From positions 1-41,496 of the forward strand of contig JALCRP010000016.1 of assembly GCA_022652735.1 (NCBI GenBank): DNA of 41,496 bases. The letters are read 5' to 3'. Position numbers and translations under genes: made by a program. How positions within the stretch are numbered: the stretch's first letter is position 1; every line of letters starts with the position of its first letter. Below are positions 14,719-24,165 of the stretch, piece after piece. The notes under the pieces are model-generated. The model was not told the DNA's origin, did not search any database, and worked only from the letters and a program-made list of their open reading frames with translations. The DNA is from Faecalibacterium sp. GTDB lineage: Bacteria > Bacillota > Clostridia > Oscillospirales > Ruminococcaceae.

Positions 14719-16017
14719 GTGCAGGCACAGATGCTATGGACAGGGGTTTCCTTTTCGGCAATGGGCGGCCGCACGGAGGCCCTGCTGCAAAGCGCATCGG
14801 AGCATCGCCTGCAGCTGCGCGCCATCCGGGCGCGGCCGGGCGGGTTTACGGCCCGTTGCACGGCGCGGCACTATTTGCAGCTCGCCCGGCTGGCGCGGCA
14901 CTACCGCGCCCGGCTGCATATCTTTCGGCGCAGAGGTATATATTTCGGCCTGCGCAATACGCTGCGCCGCGCAGGGCTGTGGGCCGGGCTGATCCTGTTT
15001 GGGGTGATGCTGGTGTATGCGCAGCGCTTAATCTGGCATATCACGTATGTTGATTTTACCGCCGGCCAGCAGACGCGCGCGGCGGCGATCCTGCGGGAAA
15101 ACGGCCTTGTGGAAGGCGCCGTCGTCCGGCCCGAAATGCTGACGCTCGGCGAGACGGCGCTGGTGGAAAAAACCGATGAATTCGGTTGGGCCAGCCTGAA
15201 TTTTACGGGCGGCCGCCTGACTGTGGAGGCCGCGCCCGCAGAGCCTGTGCCGGCCATCGAGCAAAGGCGCTACACCGATATTTGCGCAAAAACGGCGGGT
15301 ACGATCGTTTTGATGAACGTCGAGCAGGGGACGGCGGCGGCCGCCGTAGGCCAAACGGTGGCCGCCGGGCAAGTGCTGATCGCCGTGAACCGTGCAGACC
15401 GTCAGGGCAACCCGGTTTCGGGATGCGCATCCGGAACGGTACAGGCCCGCTTTTTATGGCAGTATGAAACCGAACAGCCCCTTACATATGAGGCTTCCGT
15501 GCCAAGCGGGCAGGTGGAAAGCCGATGGACGCTGCTTTGCGCAAACCGCCTTTTGCACTTTCCCGCACAGAAAAGCGGCACCGTACAGGCGCCGGAGAAA
15601 GAAAACTCTCCGCTTTTAGCGCCGGAAAACCCGCAGGCCGTTACCGCCCCGGCCGAGGACACGGACGGCGCAGAATCGGGCACAGCGGATGCCGGCGGGC
15701 AGGCCGCGCCAAAGGATACAGCGCTTGCCCAAACGCCGGGCGAAGTGCATCAGCGGCACGGCGCGCTGGCCTTTTTGGGCTTGACGCTGCCGGTTTCTTT
15801 CTGCGAGACGTCGCAGGTGATGTGCCATACTGAAACCGTTACCCTCACAGAGACCCTTGCGCTGGATAAAGCGCGCTTGGCGGCGCGCCGCGCGTTGGCC
15901 GAGGCGTGGCCGGACGCCGAAGTACGCACCGTACAGGAGACAAGCGAAGTTGTGGACGGTGTACTGCACTATACGGTTGCACAGCAAATTGAGGCAAATA
16001 TCTGCGACAACGGATGA
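14719..16017 (+). CDS. yqfD: Sporulation protein YqfD
   Basis: This 432-residue membrane-anchored protein has one transmembrane segment near residues 90-107 (WAGLILFGVMLVYAQRL). A POTRA/FtsQ-like extracellular region follows, with beta-strand repeats such as TAGTIVLMNVEQGTAAAAVGQTVAAGQVLIA. YqfD is a sigma-E-dependent mother-cell membrane protein also called a stage IV sporulation protein; its mechanism is unknown. Translation starts at GTG 14719. A Pro/Glu/Ala/Asp-rich low-complexity insert at about residues 285-340 is not part of the usual domain. It follows yqfC by 12 bases; PhoH follows after a 169-base gap with its own promoter-like element. Confidence 0.85.
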   Translation: MQAQMLWTGVSFSAMGGRTEALLQSASEHRLQLRAIRARPGGFTARCTARHYLQLARLARHYRARLHIFRRRGIYFGLRNTLRRAGLWAGLILFGVMLVYAQRLIWHITYVDFTAGQQTRAAAILRENGLVEGAVVRPEMLTLGETALVEKTDEFGWASLNFTGGRLTVEAAPAEPVPAIEQRRYTDICAKTAGTIVLMNVEQGTAAAAVGQTVAAGQVLIAVNRADRQGNPVSGCASGTVQARFLWQYETEQPLTYEASVPSGQVESRWTLLCANRLLHFPAQKSGTVQAPEKENSPLLAPENPQAVTAPAEDTDGAESGTADAGGQAAPKDTALAQTPGEVHQRHGALAFLGLTLPVSFCETSQVMCHTETVTLTETLALDKARLAARRALAEAWPDAEVRTVQETSEVVDGVLHYTVAQQIEANICDNG

Positions 16018-16146
16018 GGGCACAACTTGGCGGCGCATACGCCCTTTGCCTACAGTAGGCCGCGCGCAGCGCATACGCAGCGAGAAGCTGCCGAAAAGAA
16101 AAACAAATTTTGTGGAAGTTTAACAGTTTCTTTTATGGAATTTTGG

Positions 16147-16155
16147 TGATATACT
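16147..16155 (+). promoter_or_regulatory. Extended -10 promoter element before phoH
   Basis: TG-A-TATACT (16147-16155) is an extended -10 element 32 bases before the phoH start. The -35 region is weak (TTTCTT-like), which such promoters tolerate. This suggests a separate start for the phoH-ybeY-era block. Confidence 0.45.
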
Positions 16156-16186
16156 GAAAGTACATCTACAAAAAAGAAGGGGTCGT

Positions 16187-17149
16187 ATGGCCGAAAAACA
16201 GATTGAACTGAACAGCGTGGAGATTGCGGCGGCAGTTTTTGGCAGCGGAGACCGCAATATCCGCCTGTTGGAGCGTGAGTTCTCGGTAACGGCGGTGTGC
16301 CGCGGCACACTTTTGAAGCTGACGGGCGAAGCGGGAAATGTTGCGTCCGCGGCGCGCGCCGTGGATGGCATGCTCTTGCTGCTCGAAAACCATACGCCGC
16401 TGGAAGAGCAGACGGTGAGCTACTGCATCGGCCTTGCGCGCGACGGCGAGGAAAAACGCATCCGTGAGCTGACGGAGGATTTTGTGGCCGTAACCGCGAA
16501 GGGCCGGCCCATCCGCCCCAAAACGCTCGGGCAGAAGGAATATTTGCAGGCCATCCGCAAATGCACGATTACTTTTGGCGTCGGCCCGGCCGGCACAGGC
16601 AAAACCTATCTTGCCGTGGCGATGGCCGTCAAGGCGTTTAAGGCAAAGGATGTTTCCCGCATCATTTTAACGCGCCCCGCCGTCGAGGCGGGCGAAAAGC
16701 TGGGTTTTTTGCCCGGCGACTTACAGCAGAAGGTGGATCCGTATCTGCGCCCGCTGTATGATGGGCTGTTTGATATGCTCGGCGCGGAAACCTATGAGCG
16801 CCTTGTCGAAAAACAGGCCATCGAGGTAGCGCCGCTGGCGTACATGCGCGGCCGCACTTTGGATGATTCCTTCATCATCCTTGATGAAGCACAGAACACC
16901 ACGCCTGAGCAGATGAAGATGTTTTTGACGCGCATGGGCAACGGCTCGAAGGTCGTCGTGACGGGCGACATCACGCAGATCGATTTGCCGGACAAGGCCC
17001 GCAGCGGCCTTGTCGATGCGCTGGGAATCCTGAAAGGCATCGACGGCATCGCCGAGGTGCGCTTCAGTGAAAAGGATGTTGTGCGGCATCGCCTCGTGCA
17101 GGACATCGTAAAGGCTTACGAGCGCGCCGCCGAGGCAAAACAGAAGTAA
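16187..17149 (+). CDS. phoH: PhoH-family ATPase (PhoH-like, YbeY-associated)
   Basis: This 320-residue protein has an N-terminal KH-like region (1-110) and a C-terminal P-loop ATPase domain. Walker A is GPAGTGKT (133-140), Walker B is FIILDEAQN, and VVTGDITQIDL follows. PhoH proteins are RNA-linked ATPases or helicases; the gene is nearly always next to ybeY, as here, pointing to a joint role in rRNA maturation or RNA quality control. The ATG is preceded by AAGAAGGGG. YbeY begins 24 bases after its stop. Confidence 0.92.
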   Translation: MAEKQIELNSVEIAAAVFGSGDRNIRLLEREFSVTAVCRGTLLKLTGEAGNVASAARAVDGMLLLLENHTPLEEQTVSYCIGLARDGEEKRIRELTEDFVAVTAKGRPIRPKTLGQKEYLQAIRKCTITFGVGPAGTGKTYLAVAMAVKAFKAKDVSRIILTRPAVEAGEKLGFLPGDLQQKVDPYLRPLYDGLFDMLGAETYERLVEKQAIEVAPLAYMRGRTLDDSFIILDEAQNTTPEQMKMFLTRMGNGSKVVVTGDITQIDLPDKARSGLVDALGILKGIDGIAEVRFSEKDVVRHRLVQDIVKAYERAAEAKQK

Positions 17150-17173
17150 AAAGCAGGGAGGCTTTTCAAGATT

Positions 17174-17674
17174 ATGTCAAACAAGGTTTTGATTACAAAC
17201 GACCAGAAAGCAGTAAAGGTGCCTTCCGGCCTGCGCATTTTGATCCGGCGCGCCTGCACGGCCGTGCTGGAATACGAGCATTTCGGCATGCCGGCCGAGA
17301 TCAGCGTGACGTTTGTCGATAACGCGAAGATCGCCGAGTTGAACAACCAGTACCGCAACAAGCCGATGCCGACGGATGTTTTGAGCTTTCCGCTGGGCGA
17401 AGACGGCAAATATGACACGGACGAATCCAACGGCTGCGCGCTGCTGGGCGACATCGTTATCAGTATGGAGCGCGCGATGGAACAGGCAAACCTCTACGGC
17501 CATCCGCTGCAGCGCGAAGTGGCCTTTTTAACGGTGCATTCCATGCTGCATCTGCTTGGGTACGACCATGAGGCCGGCGGCCTTGCGGCCATGCGCATGC
17601 GCGAAAAAGAAGAGGCCGTGCTGCTTCAGCTCGGCCTGCCGCGTACCGTCAGCTACACCGCCGAAGAAGACTGA
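17174..17674 (+). CDS. ybeY: Endoribonuclease YbeY (rRNA maturation factor)
   Basis: This 166-residue metalloprotein has the signature H-S-M-L-H-L-L-G-Y-D-H (H-x3-H-x5-H) that binds the catalytic zinc. The upstream segments TFVDNAKIAELNNQYRNK, PTDVLSFP and LLGDIVIS also match. YbeY acts in 16S rRNA 3'-end processing and ribosome quality control. The order phoH-ybeY-era is conserved in Firmicutes and present here with short gaps, though the usual dgkA/cdd genes before era are absent. Confidence 0.95.
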   Translation: MSNKVLITNDQKAVKVPSGLRILIRRACTAVLEYEHFGMPAEISVTFVDNAKIAELNNQYRNKPMPTDVLSFPLGEDGKYDTDESNGCALLGDIVISMERAMEQANLYGHPLQREVAFLTVHSMLHLLGYDHEAGGLAAMRMREKEEAVLLQLGLPRTVSYTAEED

Positions 17675-17693
17675 CAGAAAAGGAACGTATACA

Positions 17694-18617
17694 TTGACAC
17701 AAACAAAACAGACCCCTTGCGCAGAAAACACATCCTCCGTTTTTGTGGCCGTCGTAGGGCGGCCGAACGTGGGAAAATCAAGCCTTACGAACCTGTTGGT
17801 AGGCGAGAAAGTTGCCATTGTGACGGCAAAGCCCCAGACGACACGTACCCGCATTACGGGCATCGTGACAAAAGGGCCGGTTCAATATGTGCTGATGGAT
17901 ACGCCGGGCGTACATCCGGCCCGCAATAAGCTTGGCCAGCGGATGGACAAGACCTCGACGGATACGCTTGCGGATACCGATGTTACCATGATGCTGTTCG
18001 AGCCGTATGGCGCGCTGAACGAATCTGAGCTGGCGCTGATTGAGGCCATCCACGGCCCGGCCATTGCCGTCATCAATAAGACGGACATTGTGCGCGCGCC
18101 CGAAGATCTTGCCGCGCGCACGGCCCAACTTGAAGCGCTGGGCAAATTCGCGGGGGTATATCCCGTCAGTACGGTAAAAAAAGAAGGCTGCGAGACATTG
18201 TTCGCCGTGCTGCAAACTTACGCGCAGGCAGGCCCGCACTATTTTGACGACGATGCCTACACCGATACGCCGGAAAAGCAGCTTGTGGCTGAGCTGATCC
18301 GCGAAAAGGCGCTGCTTTTCATGCGGGACGAAGTGCCGCATGGGTTGGCCGTTGTGGTGGAAAGCTTTAAGGAGCGGCCCGAGAAAGCCCTTGTCGACAT
18401 TCAGGTGACGATTTACTGCGAGCGTGAAAGCCACAAGGGCATGGTGATCGGCAAGAGCGGCGCGATGCTGAAAAAAATTGCCAGCGCGGCCCGCACCGAT
18501 TGTGAGGACTTTTTGGGCTGCAAGGTGAATTTGCAGTGCTGGGTAAAGGTCAAGCCCGATTGGCGCGATAATGAATTTCTGCTGAACAGCTTTGGCTTCA
18601 AACAGGAAAAGAAATAA
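17694..18617 (+). CDS. era: GTPase Era
   Basis: This 307-residue protein carries the G motifs GRPNVGKSS (G1), TTRTRITG (G2), DTPG (G3) and NKTD (G4), followed by the C-terminal KH domain (KGMVIGKSGAMLKKI). Era binds the 3' end of 16S rRNA and assists 30S assembly. No ATG precedes the GTPase domain at a sensible distance; I chose the TTG at 17694, with AAAAGGA about 9 bases before it. It follows ybeY by 19 bases. Confidence 0.95.
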   Translation: MTQTKQTPCAENTSSVFVAVVGRPNVGKSSLTNLLVGEKVAIVTAKPQTTRTRITGIVTKGPVQYVLMDTPGVHPARNKLGQRMDKTSTDTLADTDVTMMLFEPYGALNESELALIEAIHGPAIAVINKTDIVRAPEDLAARTAQLEALGKFAGVYPVSTVKKEGCETLFAVLQTYAQAGPHYFDDDAYTDTPEKQLVAELIREKALLFMRDEVPHGLAVVVESFKERPEKALVDIQVTIYCERESHKGMVIGKSGAMLKKIASAARTDCEDFLGCKVNLQCWVKVKPDWRDNEFLLNSFGFKQEKK

Positions 18618-18705
18618 TCTCGCTTTCGGCTTAGCAGGACAAATTTCCCAGCCCACCCGCGCTATGCTTTTGGCAACACTAGACAGGGAAAGGGTGGTGC
18701 TCCGT

Positions 18706-18879
18706 ATGGACACACAGAACGCCTGTTGGCAGGCTTTTGTCAGGACAGGCAATATCCTGTCCTATCTGGACTATCGCAAGCAGGAAATGACGGCGGACGG
18801 CACAGCCGCCGTGCAAGAGGATTATGGCTATGGACCCAATCGTAACGACGGGACTTGTGCTCCGGGAGACAAAGTATAA
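18706..18879 (+). CDS. yqzL: YqzL-like small protein
   Basis: The first ~28 residues of this 57-residue ORF (W-x-A-F-x-R-T-G-N-I-x-S-Y-L at residues 7-20) match the YqzL pattern, a short conserved protein of unknown role encoded between era and recO in Bacillus and relatives. The position here is identical. The last 50 bases overlap the recO start in another frame, giving a longer, probably unimportant tail than in Bacillus (about 47 residues there). Confidence 0.65.
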   Translation: MDTQNACWQAFVRTGNILSYLDYRKQEMTADGTAAVQEDYGYGPNRNDGTCAPGDKV

Positions 18880-19573
18880 GGAATCCGACCGGATTCTGGC
18901 AATCCTTTCGCCGCAGCTGGGCGTGATTTCGGCCGCGGCCAAGGGCAGCCTGCGGCTGAAAAACAAACTTTTCAGCGCCTGCGGGCTTTTTTGCTATTCG
19001 GAGTTCACGCTGTATCCCGGCAAAAATATGTATACCGTCGACGACGCCGAAGTAAAAACGGTGTTCCACGGCCTATCGGAATCGGTGGAGCGCATGAGCC
19101 TTGCAATGTATCTGGGCGAAATCGCGCTCATGCTTTCTCCGACAGGCGCAGAGGCCGATACGGTGCTGCGCCTGCTTTTGAACAGCCTGTATCTGGCCGG
19201 TGAAGGCAAAATGCCGCTCAAACAGATCAAAGCGGTATATGAGCTGCGCCTGTGCGGCGAATGCGGCTTTTTACCTCAACTTCTGTGCTGTAAAGCGTGC
19301 GGGCTTTACGATGGAAAAAATTTCTATTTGGATGAGCAGGACGGCGAACTTCTTTGCGCCGACTGTGCGGCTAAGGCGGGCAAAAAGCCAAACCTTGATC
19401 CCGGCGCGCTGTATGCCGTGCGACATATCTGTTTGGCCGACGAAAAAAAGATTTTTGGGTTCCGCATCTCAGAAGAAAGCGGGAAAAAGCTGGCTGCCGT
19501 GGCCGAGCGCTATGCCCTTGTCCATCTTGACAGCATCCCGAAAAGCTATGCTTTTTTGAAAACGGTTTTGTAA
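18830..19573 (+). CDS. recO: DNA repair protein RecO
   Basis: This 247-residue protein has an N-terminal OB fold (VTTGLVLRETKYKESDRILAILS; residues 1-80). A helical domain follows, with a four-cysteine zinc site of the form C-x2-C about 10 residues apart from C-A-D-C (CKACGLYDGK, later LLCADCAAK). RecO loads RecA on SSB-coated DNA together with RecR. The Met at 18830 has AGAGG 9 bases before it; the Met at 18824 is too close. It overlaps yqzL and is followed after 18 bases by mutS2. Confidence 0.9.
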   Translation: MDPIVTTGLVLRETKYKESDRILAILSPQLGVISAAAKGSLRLKNKLFSACGLFCYSEFTLYPGKNMYTVDDAEVKTVFHGLSESVERMSLAMYLGEIALMLSPTGAEADTVLRLLLNSLYLAGEGKMPLKQIKAVYELRLCGECGFLPQLLCCKACGLYDGKNFYLDEQDGELLCADCAAKAGKKPNLDPGALYAVRHICLADEKKIFGFRISEESGKKLAAVAERYALVHLDSIPKSYAFLKTVL

Positions 19574-19591
19574 AACATAAAGGAACATGCT

Positions 19592-22006
19592 ATGGAACAA
19601 TCCTATTTGAAAACACTTGAACTGGATAAAATTATCGAAAAGGCCGCGGGCCGCTGCGTCTGCCGCGAGGCGGCCGCGCGCCTGCGCGAAATGCAGCCCC
19701 TGACGGACGCGGACGAAGTGCGTTATGCCCTCAGCCAGACGAACGCCGTCAACGCGCTGCTGATCCAAAACGGTTCGCCGCGCTTTGGCGGCGTAGAGGG
19801 CGTGGACGCGATCGCCGCGCGCGCGGCCAAAGGTGGCGTACTCTCGATGGGCGAGCTGCTGGAAGTGGCCGGCGCGCTGCGCAACTTCCAAAATCTTTCC
19901 GATTGGTACCACTCTGGCGATCACGAAATGCTGCCGTCTGACGATCTTTTTTACGCGCTGAACCCGCAGCCGGGGCTGGAAAAGCAAATCTCCGATTCCA
20001 TTCTTGCGCCGGATCAGATGGCCGATACCGCCAGCCATACGCTGGCGGACGTGCGCCATAAGATTCATGTGACGGAAAATAATATCCGTGATCGTCTCGA
20101 AGGCATCATCCGCAATTCCGATACGTCAAAGTATTTGCAGGAGACGGTCGTCTCCATCCGCAACGGGCGCTATGTCGTGCCCGTAAAAAGCGAATACCGC
20201 GGCGAGGTCGGCGGCGTGATCCATGATGTATCCTCTACGGGCGCGACGGTATTCATCGAGCCGCAGGCCGTGGTGGAGGCCAACGCGCGTATTTTGCAGT
20301 ACCGCGCGCAGGAGGCGCAGGAGATCGAGCGCATTTTGACCTCGCTCTCCAGCCAAGTGGCGTCGATCGAAACACAATTCCATTATGCCTACAACGCGAT
20401 GCTGGAAATTGACATTCTGCTGGCAAAGGCGCGGCTGGCGCTGGAAATGAAGGCCTTTTTGCCACAGGTTTGCGGCACACACACATTTCATCTGGAAAAG
20501 GCGCGCCATCCGCTGATCGACCCGGCCAAGTGTGTGCCCATTGATATTGCGATGGGGCAGGAGTACGATACGCTCGTCATCACCGGCCCGAACACGGGCG
20601 GCAAAACGGTTACGCTGAAAACGGCGGGCCTATTGTGTGCAATGGCGCAGTGCGGCTTTTTGATCCCGGCCGCCGAAACCAGCACAGTCTGTGTTTTTCA
20701 CGAATTTCTGGTGGACATCGGCGACGAGCAGAGCATTGAGCAAAGCCTTTCGACCTTTTCCGGCCACATGACGAAGATCGCCGGCATTTTGCAGCGCGCG
20801 CGGGAGGGGACGCTTGTCCTGCTCGACGAGCTGGGCGCCGGAACCGACCCTGCCGAGGGCGCGGCGCTGGCGGTTGCCATCATCGAGCAGCTGCGCCGCA
20901 CCGGCGCGCTGATTCTCGCGACGACGCATTACGCCGAAATGAAGGTGTATGCTCTTGAAACGCCGGGCGTTGTGAACGCCAGCTGCGAATTTGACGTTGA
21001 AACATTGCGCCCGACCTATAAATTAAGCGTTGGTGTGCCCGGCAAATCGAACGCCTTTTTAATCAGCGAAAAGCTCGGTATCCCGGTGCAAGTGATCGAC
21101 GGCGCGCGGCGCCACATGTCGAGCGATGATAAACGCCTTGACGCGGTATTAAGCCAGCTTGACGCGCTGAAAGGCCAGCTGAAGGAAAGCCAAGCGGAAG
21201 TGGAAAGCCTGCGCTATGAAGCGGCGCATCAGCTGGAAAGCGCCCAGAAAAAGCGCGATGCACTGATCGAACAGGGCGAAAACGAGCTGGAGGCCGCGCG
21301 CGAAAAGGCACGGCAGCTTGCGCAAAACGTGCAGGATCAGGCATATACGCTGACGGATGAGCTTCGCCGCCTGCAAAAGGATGATAAGATGTCGGCGCAG
21401 CAGCGCGCAATCCGTGCGCGCGAAATCGCCAAAAAGGAAACGGAAAAGCTGCTGGCCGGCACCGATGTAGTGCACAATCCCGTTAAGGTTTTTGTGCCGC
21501 TCAAAGAAGTGGCTGTCGGGCAGGAGGTATGCATCGCCGAGCTGGGCCAGACAGCCACGGTTTTGGCCCTGCCCGATAAAAACGGCGAGGTTTTGGTGCG
21601 CGCGGGCATTTTGAAAACCAAAGTGCCGCTGGCCGGGTTAAAGCAGCCGGATAAGCTGCAAAAGAACGCCGCCGCGGCCCCGCAGACGAAGGCCCAAAAA
21701 CGCTATACGCGCCAGACGGGCAGCGGTACGGGCGGCGGCCATGTCGAGCGGGTAAAGCGCGACGCCAAAATGGAGCTGAATCTGCTGGGCATGACGGTTG
21801 ACGAGGCTTTGTATGAGGTTGATCTTTTCTTAGATCATGCTGTGCTGAACGGCCAGACGATGGTGTACCTCATCCACGGCAACGGTACCGGCGCGCTGCG
21901 CACGGCGATCCAAAAGCATCTGCGCGGCCACAGGCAGGTGCAGAGCTTCCGCCTCGGCAGCTACGGCGAGGGCGAAAGCGGCGTGACGGTGGTCGAGCTG
22001 AAGTAA
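19592..22006 (+). CDS. mutS2: Endonuclease MutS2
   Basis: This 804-residue protein has the MutS core and clamp, then the ABC-type ATPase (Walker A GPNTGGKT near residue 331, Walker B LVLLDELGAGTDP, and LILATTHYAEMK). A long coiled coil (about 520-620) and a C-terminal Smr nuclease domain (MELNLLGMTVDEALYEVDLFLD, VYLIHGNGTGALR) follow. It lacks the mismatch-recognition domain of MutS. MutS2 suppresses recombination and, in Bacillus, rescues collided ribosomes by splitting them. The ATG follows AAAGGA. A terminator closes the phoH-to-mutS2 block. Confidence 0.96.
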   Translation: MEQSYLKTLELDKIIEKAAGRCVCREAAARLREMQPLTDADEVRYALSQTNAVNALLIQNGSPRFGGVEGVDAIAARAAKGGVLSMGELLEVAGALRNFQNLSDWYHSGDHEMLPSDDLFYALNPQPGLEKQISDSILAPDQMADTASHTLADVRHKIHVTENNIRDRLEGIIRNSDTSKYLQETVVSIRNGRYVVPVKSEYRGEVGGVIHDVSSTGATVFIEPQAVVEANARILQYRAQEAQEIERILTSLSSQVASIETQFHYAYNAMLEIDILLAKARLALEMKAFLPQVCGTHTFHLEKARHPLIDPAKCVPIDIAMGQEYDTLVITGPNTGGKTVTLKTAGLLCAMAQCGFLIPAAETSTVCVFHEFLVDIGDEQSIEQSLSTFSGHMTKIAGILQRAREGTLVLLDELGAGTDPAEGAALAVAIIEQLRRTGALILATTHYAEMKVYALETPGVVNASCEFDVETLRPTYKLSVGVPGKSNAFLISEKLGIPVQVIDGARRHMSSDDKRLDAVLSQLDALKGQLKESQAEVESLRYEAAHQLESAQKKRDALIEQGENELEAAREKARQLAQNVQDQAYTLTDELRRLQKDDKMSAQQRAIRAREIAKKETEKLLAGTDVVHNPVKVFVPLKEVAVGQEVCIAELGQTATVLALPDKNGEVLVRAGILKTKVPLAGLKQPDKLQKNAAAAPQTKAQKRYTRQTGSGTGGGHVERVKRDAKMELNLLGMTVDEALYEVDLFLDHAVLNGQTMVYLIHGNGTGALRTAIQKHLRGHRQVQSFRLGSYGEGESGVTVVELK

Positions 22007-22085
22007 GGCGGCGGTTTTGGCGCTGGTGTGCTTTGGCGGAACGGTTCAAGATGCACCGAGAATTTGCCGTAAAACGAAAAATAGC

Positions 22086-22122
22086 AGGGCTGCCGCACGG
22101 TTTGTGCGGCAGCCCTTTCTTT
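22086..22122 (+). terminator. Terminator after mutS2
   Basis: A perfect 13-bp GC-rich stem (AGGGCTGCCGCAC at 22086-22098 with its complement at 22104-22116) and 5-base loop is followed by TTCTTTT. It separates the repair block from spoIIGA. Confidence 0.9.
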
Positions 22123-22232
22123 TGTGCCTTTTCTTTTTCTTACGGCTGCCGCAGAAAATGTGGCGGCCGGTTTTGGTTTCCGACAGCGTTTTTTTGTGTA
22201 AGGCGGTATCTTGAGAACACGGAGGCGCTGCC

Positions 22233-23162
22233 ATGAAAACCGTGATCTATTTAGATGTACTGCTGCTTGTCAATTTTGTGGTGGCAGCCTTTTTGCTGGC
22301 GGGCTGCGCGGTGCTGTGCGGCGCCGAGTGCAGGGTGCTGCGGCTGCTTGCGGCCAGCGGCTTGGCGGCGTTTTGCAGCCTGATTTTGCTGGCACCGAAA
22401 CTGCCGCTTGCCGTACAGTTTTTATATCAGGCGGCCACGGCGGCGACAATTTTGCGCCTTGCCTTTTGCTGGCAGGGCCGGCGCGCGTTTTTGCGGCAGT
22501 GTGTGTGGTACCTTTTATTGAACCTGACGATGACGGGCATCGTGATTTTTGCCTCGATGCAAGGGTTCGATTTTGTGCAGACGAATAATTTGGCCTGCTA
22601 TTTCGGTATTTCGCCGCTGCTGCTGTTTGGGTGTGTGGCGGGGCTTTACTTTTTGCTGCGGCTGCTGGTGATGCTTTTTGGCAAACCGGCAGGCGGCGCG
22701 CGCTGGCAGCTGACGCTGTGCCTTGACGGGCTGCCGCTTACGGCGGCCGCCTGCTATGATACGGGCTTTGCGCTGGAAGACGCTTTGACCGGGCGCCCTG
22801 CCGTACTGTTTCATTACCCGCAAGTAAAAACGCAGCTGGCGCCGGCGCTGTGCGGCTATCTGGACGCTGCCCTTTCCGGCGGGGCCGCAAAGGCGCCGCC
22901 GCCTTCGGCCGCGCTGCATGTGCGTTTTGTCGAGTGCCGCACGGTGACGGGCACGGCGCTTCTGCCGGCCGTGACGGCGGAAACTTTTTGCATACAGTGC
23001 GGCCCGGCGCATTATCGGGGCGAAAAGATTCTGGCAGTGTTCAGCGGCGAGGCTGCGCCGGATACACGCTGCCCCGCGCTGTTTGGGCCGGGATTACTTG
23101 ATTATAGCCACAGAAGGAGAGAAGAACATGCTTTTCACAGCTGTAAACACGCTTCGGTATGA
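22233..23162 (+). CDS. spoIIGA: Sigma-E processing peptidase SpoIIGA
   Basis: This 309-residue membrane protease has five hydrophobic N-terminal helices (residues 1-150) and a cytoplasmic aspartyl protease domain whose catalytic motif is YDTGFAL (near residue 173). SpoIIGA cleaves the pro-sequence of sigma-E in the mother cell after a signal from the forespore. The C-terminus overlaps the sigE start by 35 bases, closer than the tandem arrangement in Bacillus. GGAGG lies 7 bases before the ATG. Confidence 0.9.
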   Translation: MKTVIYLDVLLLVNFVVAAFLLAGCAVLCGAECRVLRLLAASGLAAFCSLILLAPKLPLAVQFLYQAATAATILRLAFCWQGRRAFLRQCVWYLLLNLTMTGIVIFASMQGFDFVQTNNLACYFGISPLLLFGCVAGLYFLLRLLVMLFGKPAGGARWQLTLCLDGLPLTAAACYDTGFALEDALTGRPAVLFHYPQVKTQLAPALCGYLDAALSGGAAKAPPPSAALHVRFVECRTVTGTALLPAVTAETFCIQCGPAHYRGEKILAVFSGEAAPDTRCPALFGPGLLDYSHRRREEHAFHSCKHASV

Positions 23163-23856
23163 GCTGAGCCGGTTAGCTCGGCTGTGGCGCAGGGTATGCT
23201 TTGGGGCGGGCGCCGATTATATCACCAGCCCGCAAACGCTGCCCGCGCCGCTTTCTCCGGAAGAGGAAAAGCAGGTTTTCGCACGGCTCGAACAGGGCGA
23301 CGCCTCGTGCAAAAACCTGCTGATTACCCACAATCTGCGTTTGGTCGTCTACATTTCCAAAAAGTTTGAATCCAGTGGCGTGGCCATCGAGGATATTATT
23401 TCGATCGGCACGATCGGCCTGATTAAGGCCGTGAACACCTTCAGCCCCTCGAAAAACATCAAGCTGGCCACCTACGCAAGCCGCTGCATCGAAAATGAGA
23501 TTTTGATGTATCTGCGCAAAACCTCCAACCGCCGGCAGGAAACCAGCATCGACGAGCCGCTGAATGTGGACGGCGACGGCAACGAGTTGCTTTTATCGGA
23601 CGTGCTGGGCAGCGATTCCAACATGGTAAGCCAGCGCTTGGAACAGGATGCCGAGCGCTCAACGCTGCGGCAGGCTGTGGCTGGGCTCGACCCGCGTGAG
23701 CGGCAGATTATGGAGCTGCGCTATGGCCTGCAGGACGGCGTTGAACATACACAGAAAGAGGTTGCGGATGCCATCGGCATCTCGCAAAGCTACATTTCGC
23801 GCTTAGAAAAGCGCATCATACGAGATCTTCGCCGTCGGCTGGAGCAGGACGACTAA
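23128..23856 (+). CDS. sigE: RNA polymerase sporulation sigma factor SigE
   Basis: This 242-residue sigma-70 member begins with a short hydrophobic/basic pro-region (residues 1-30). Regions 2 ([47 protein letters not shown]) and 4 ([28 protein letters not shown]) follow. Sigma-E directs early mother-cell transcription during sporulation and is activated by SpoIIGA encoded just upstream. The Met at 23128 has AGAAGGAGA before it. The 3' end overlaps an oppositely oriented small gene by about 40 bases. Confidence 0.95.
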   Translation: MLFTAVNTLRYELSRLARLWRRVCFGAGADYITSPQTLPAPLSPEEEKQVFARLEQGDASCKNLLITHNLRLVVYISKKFESSGVAIEDIISIGTIGLIKAVNTFSPSKNIKLATYASRCIENEILMYLRKTSNRRQETSIDEPLNVDGDGNELLLSDVLGSDSNMVSQRLEQDAERSTLRQAVAGLDPRERQIMELRYGLQDGVEHTQKEVADAIGISQSYISRLEKRIIRDLRRRLEQDD

Positions 23857-24085
23857 CTGCTTCACCGCACGGCACGTCTTCTTCCGGCTGTGGCCGCATC
23901 GTGAGCACGATTGCGCCATTTTTGGATTCCAGCGTCACTTCCGTCTGTTTTCCGGCCATTTCCGGCGGGCGCAGCGTCAGGCGGATGCAGCCGGCCTGCT
24001 CTTCCCGCGCGGCGAGCCATGCGAGCAGCAAAGCGAGACATAACAAAAAGACAACCATCAGAACGATACAAATGCTCGAATTCAT
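23816..24085 (-). CDS. Small predicted membrane protein, unknown function
   Basis: This 89-residue ORF on the opposite strand from its sporulation neighbours starts with a hydrophobic segment (about residues 3-23, [21 protein letters not shown]). A beta-rich cytoplasmic-type region follows ([28 protein letters not shown]) and then an acidic/Pro-rich tail. AAGGGGG lies 8 bases before the Met at 24085. Its last ~40 bases are antisense to the end of sigE. The sequence and ribosome binding site look like a real gene, but I do not recognise a family. A chance ORF cannot be excluded. Confidence 0.5.
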   Translation of the reverse strand: MNSSICIVLMVVFLLCLALLLAWLAAREEQAGCIRLTLRPPEMAGKQTEVTLESKNGAIVLTMRPQPEEDVPCGEAVSRPAPADGEDLV

Positions 24086-24165
24086 GCCCATTTCCCCCTT
24101 TTGCCCATGCTATGCGCGCCGGCCGCCGGCTGTGCGCCGCATAGGCTAGGAGAAATTTGCCAGCC

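Noticed and set aside
12954-14861. 635-codon minus-strand frame over the ylbJ-like gene and yqfC
   Set aside because: It crosses real genes on both strands, is Arg/Ala-rich low-quality sequence, and the ylbJ-like frame explains the region.
18592-18705. Upstream extension of the YqzL-like ORF
   Set aside because: The extension overlaps the end of era and has no resemblance to YqzL; the ATG at 18706 begins the conserved part.
22150-22232. Spo0A box before spoIIGA
   Set aside because: TTCCGACA near 22180 has an extra base compared with the 0A-box consensus and no partner box at the right distance was found.
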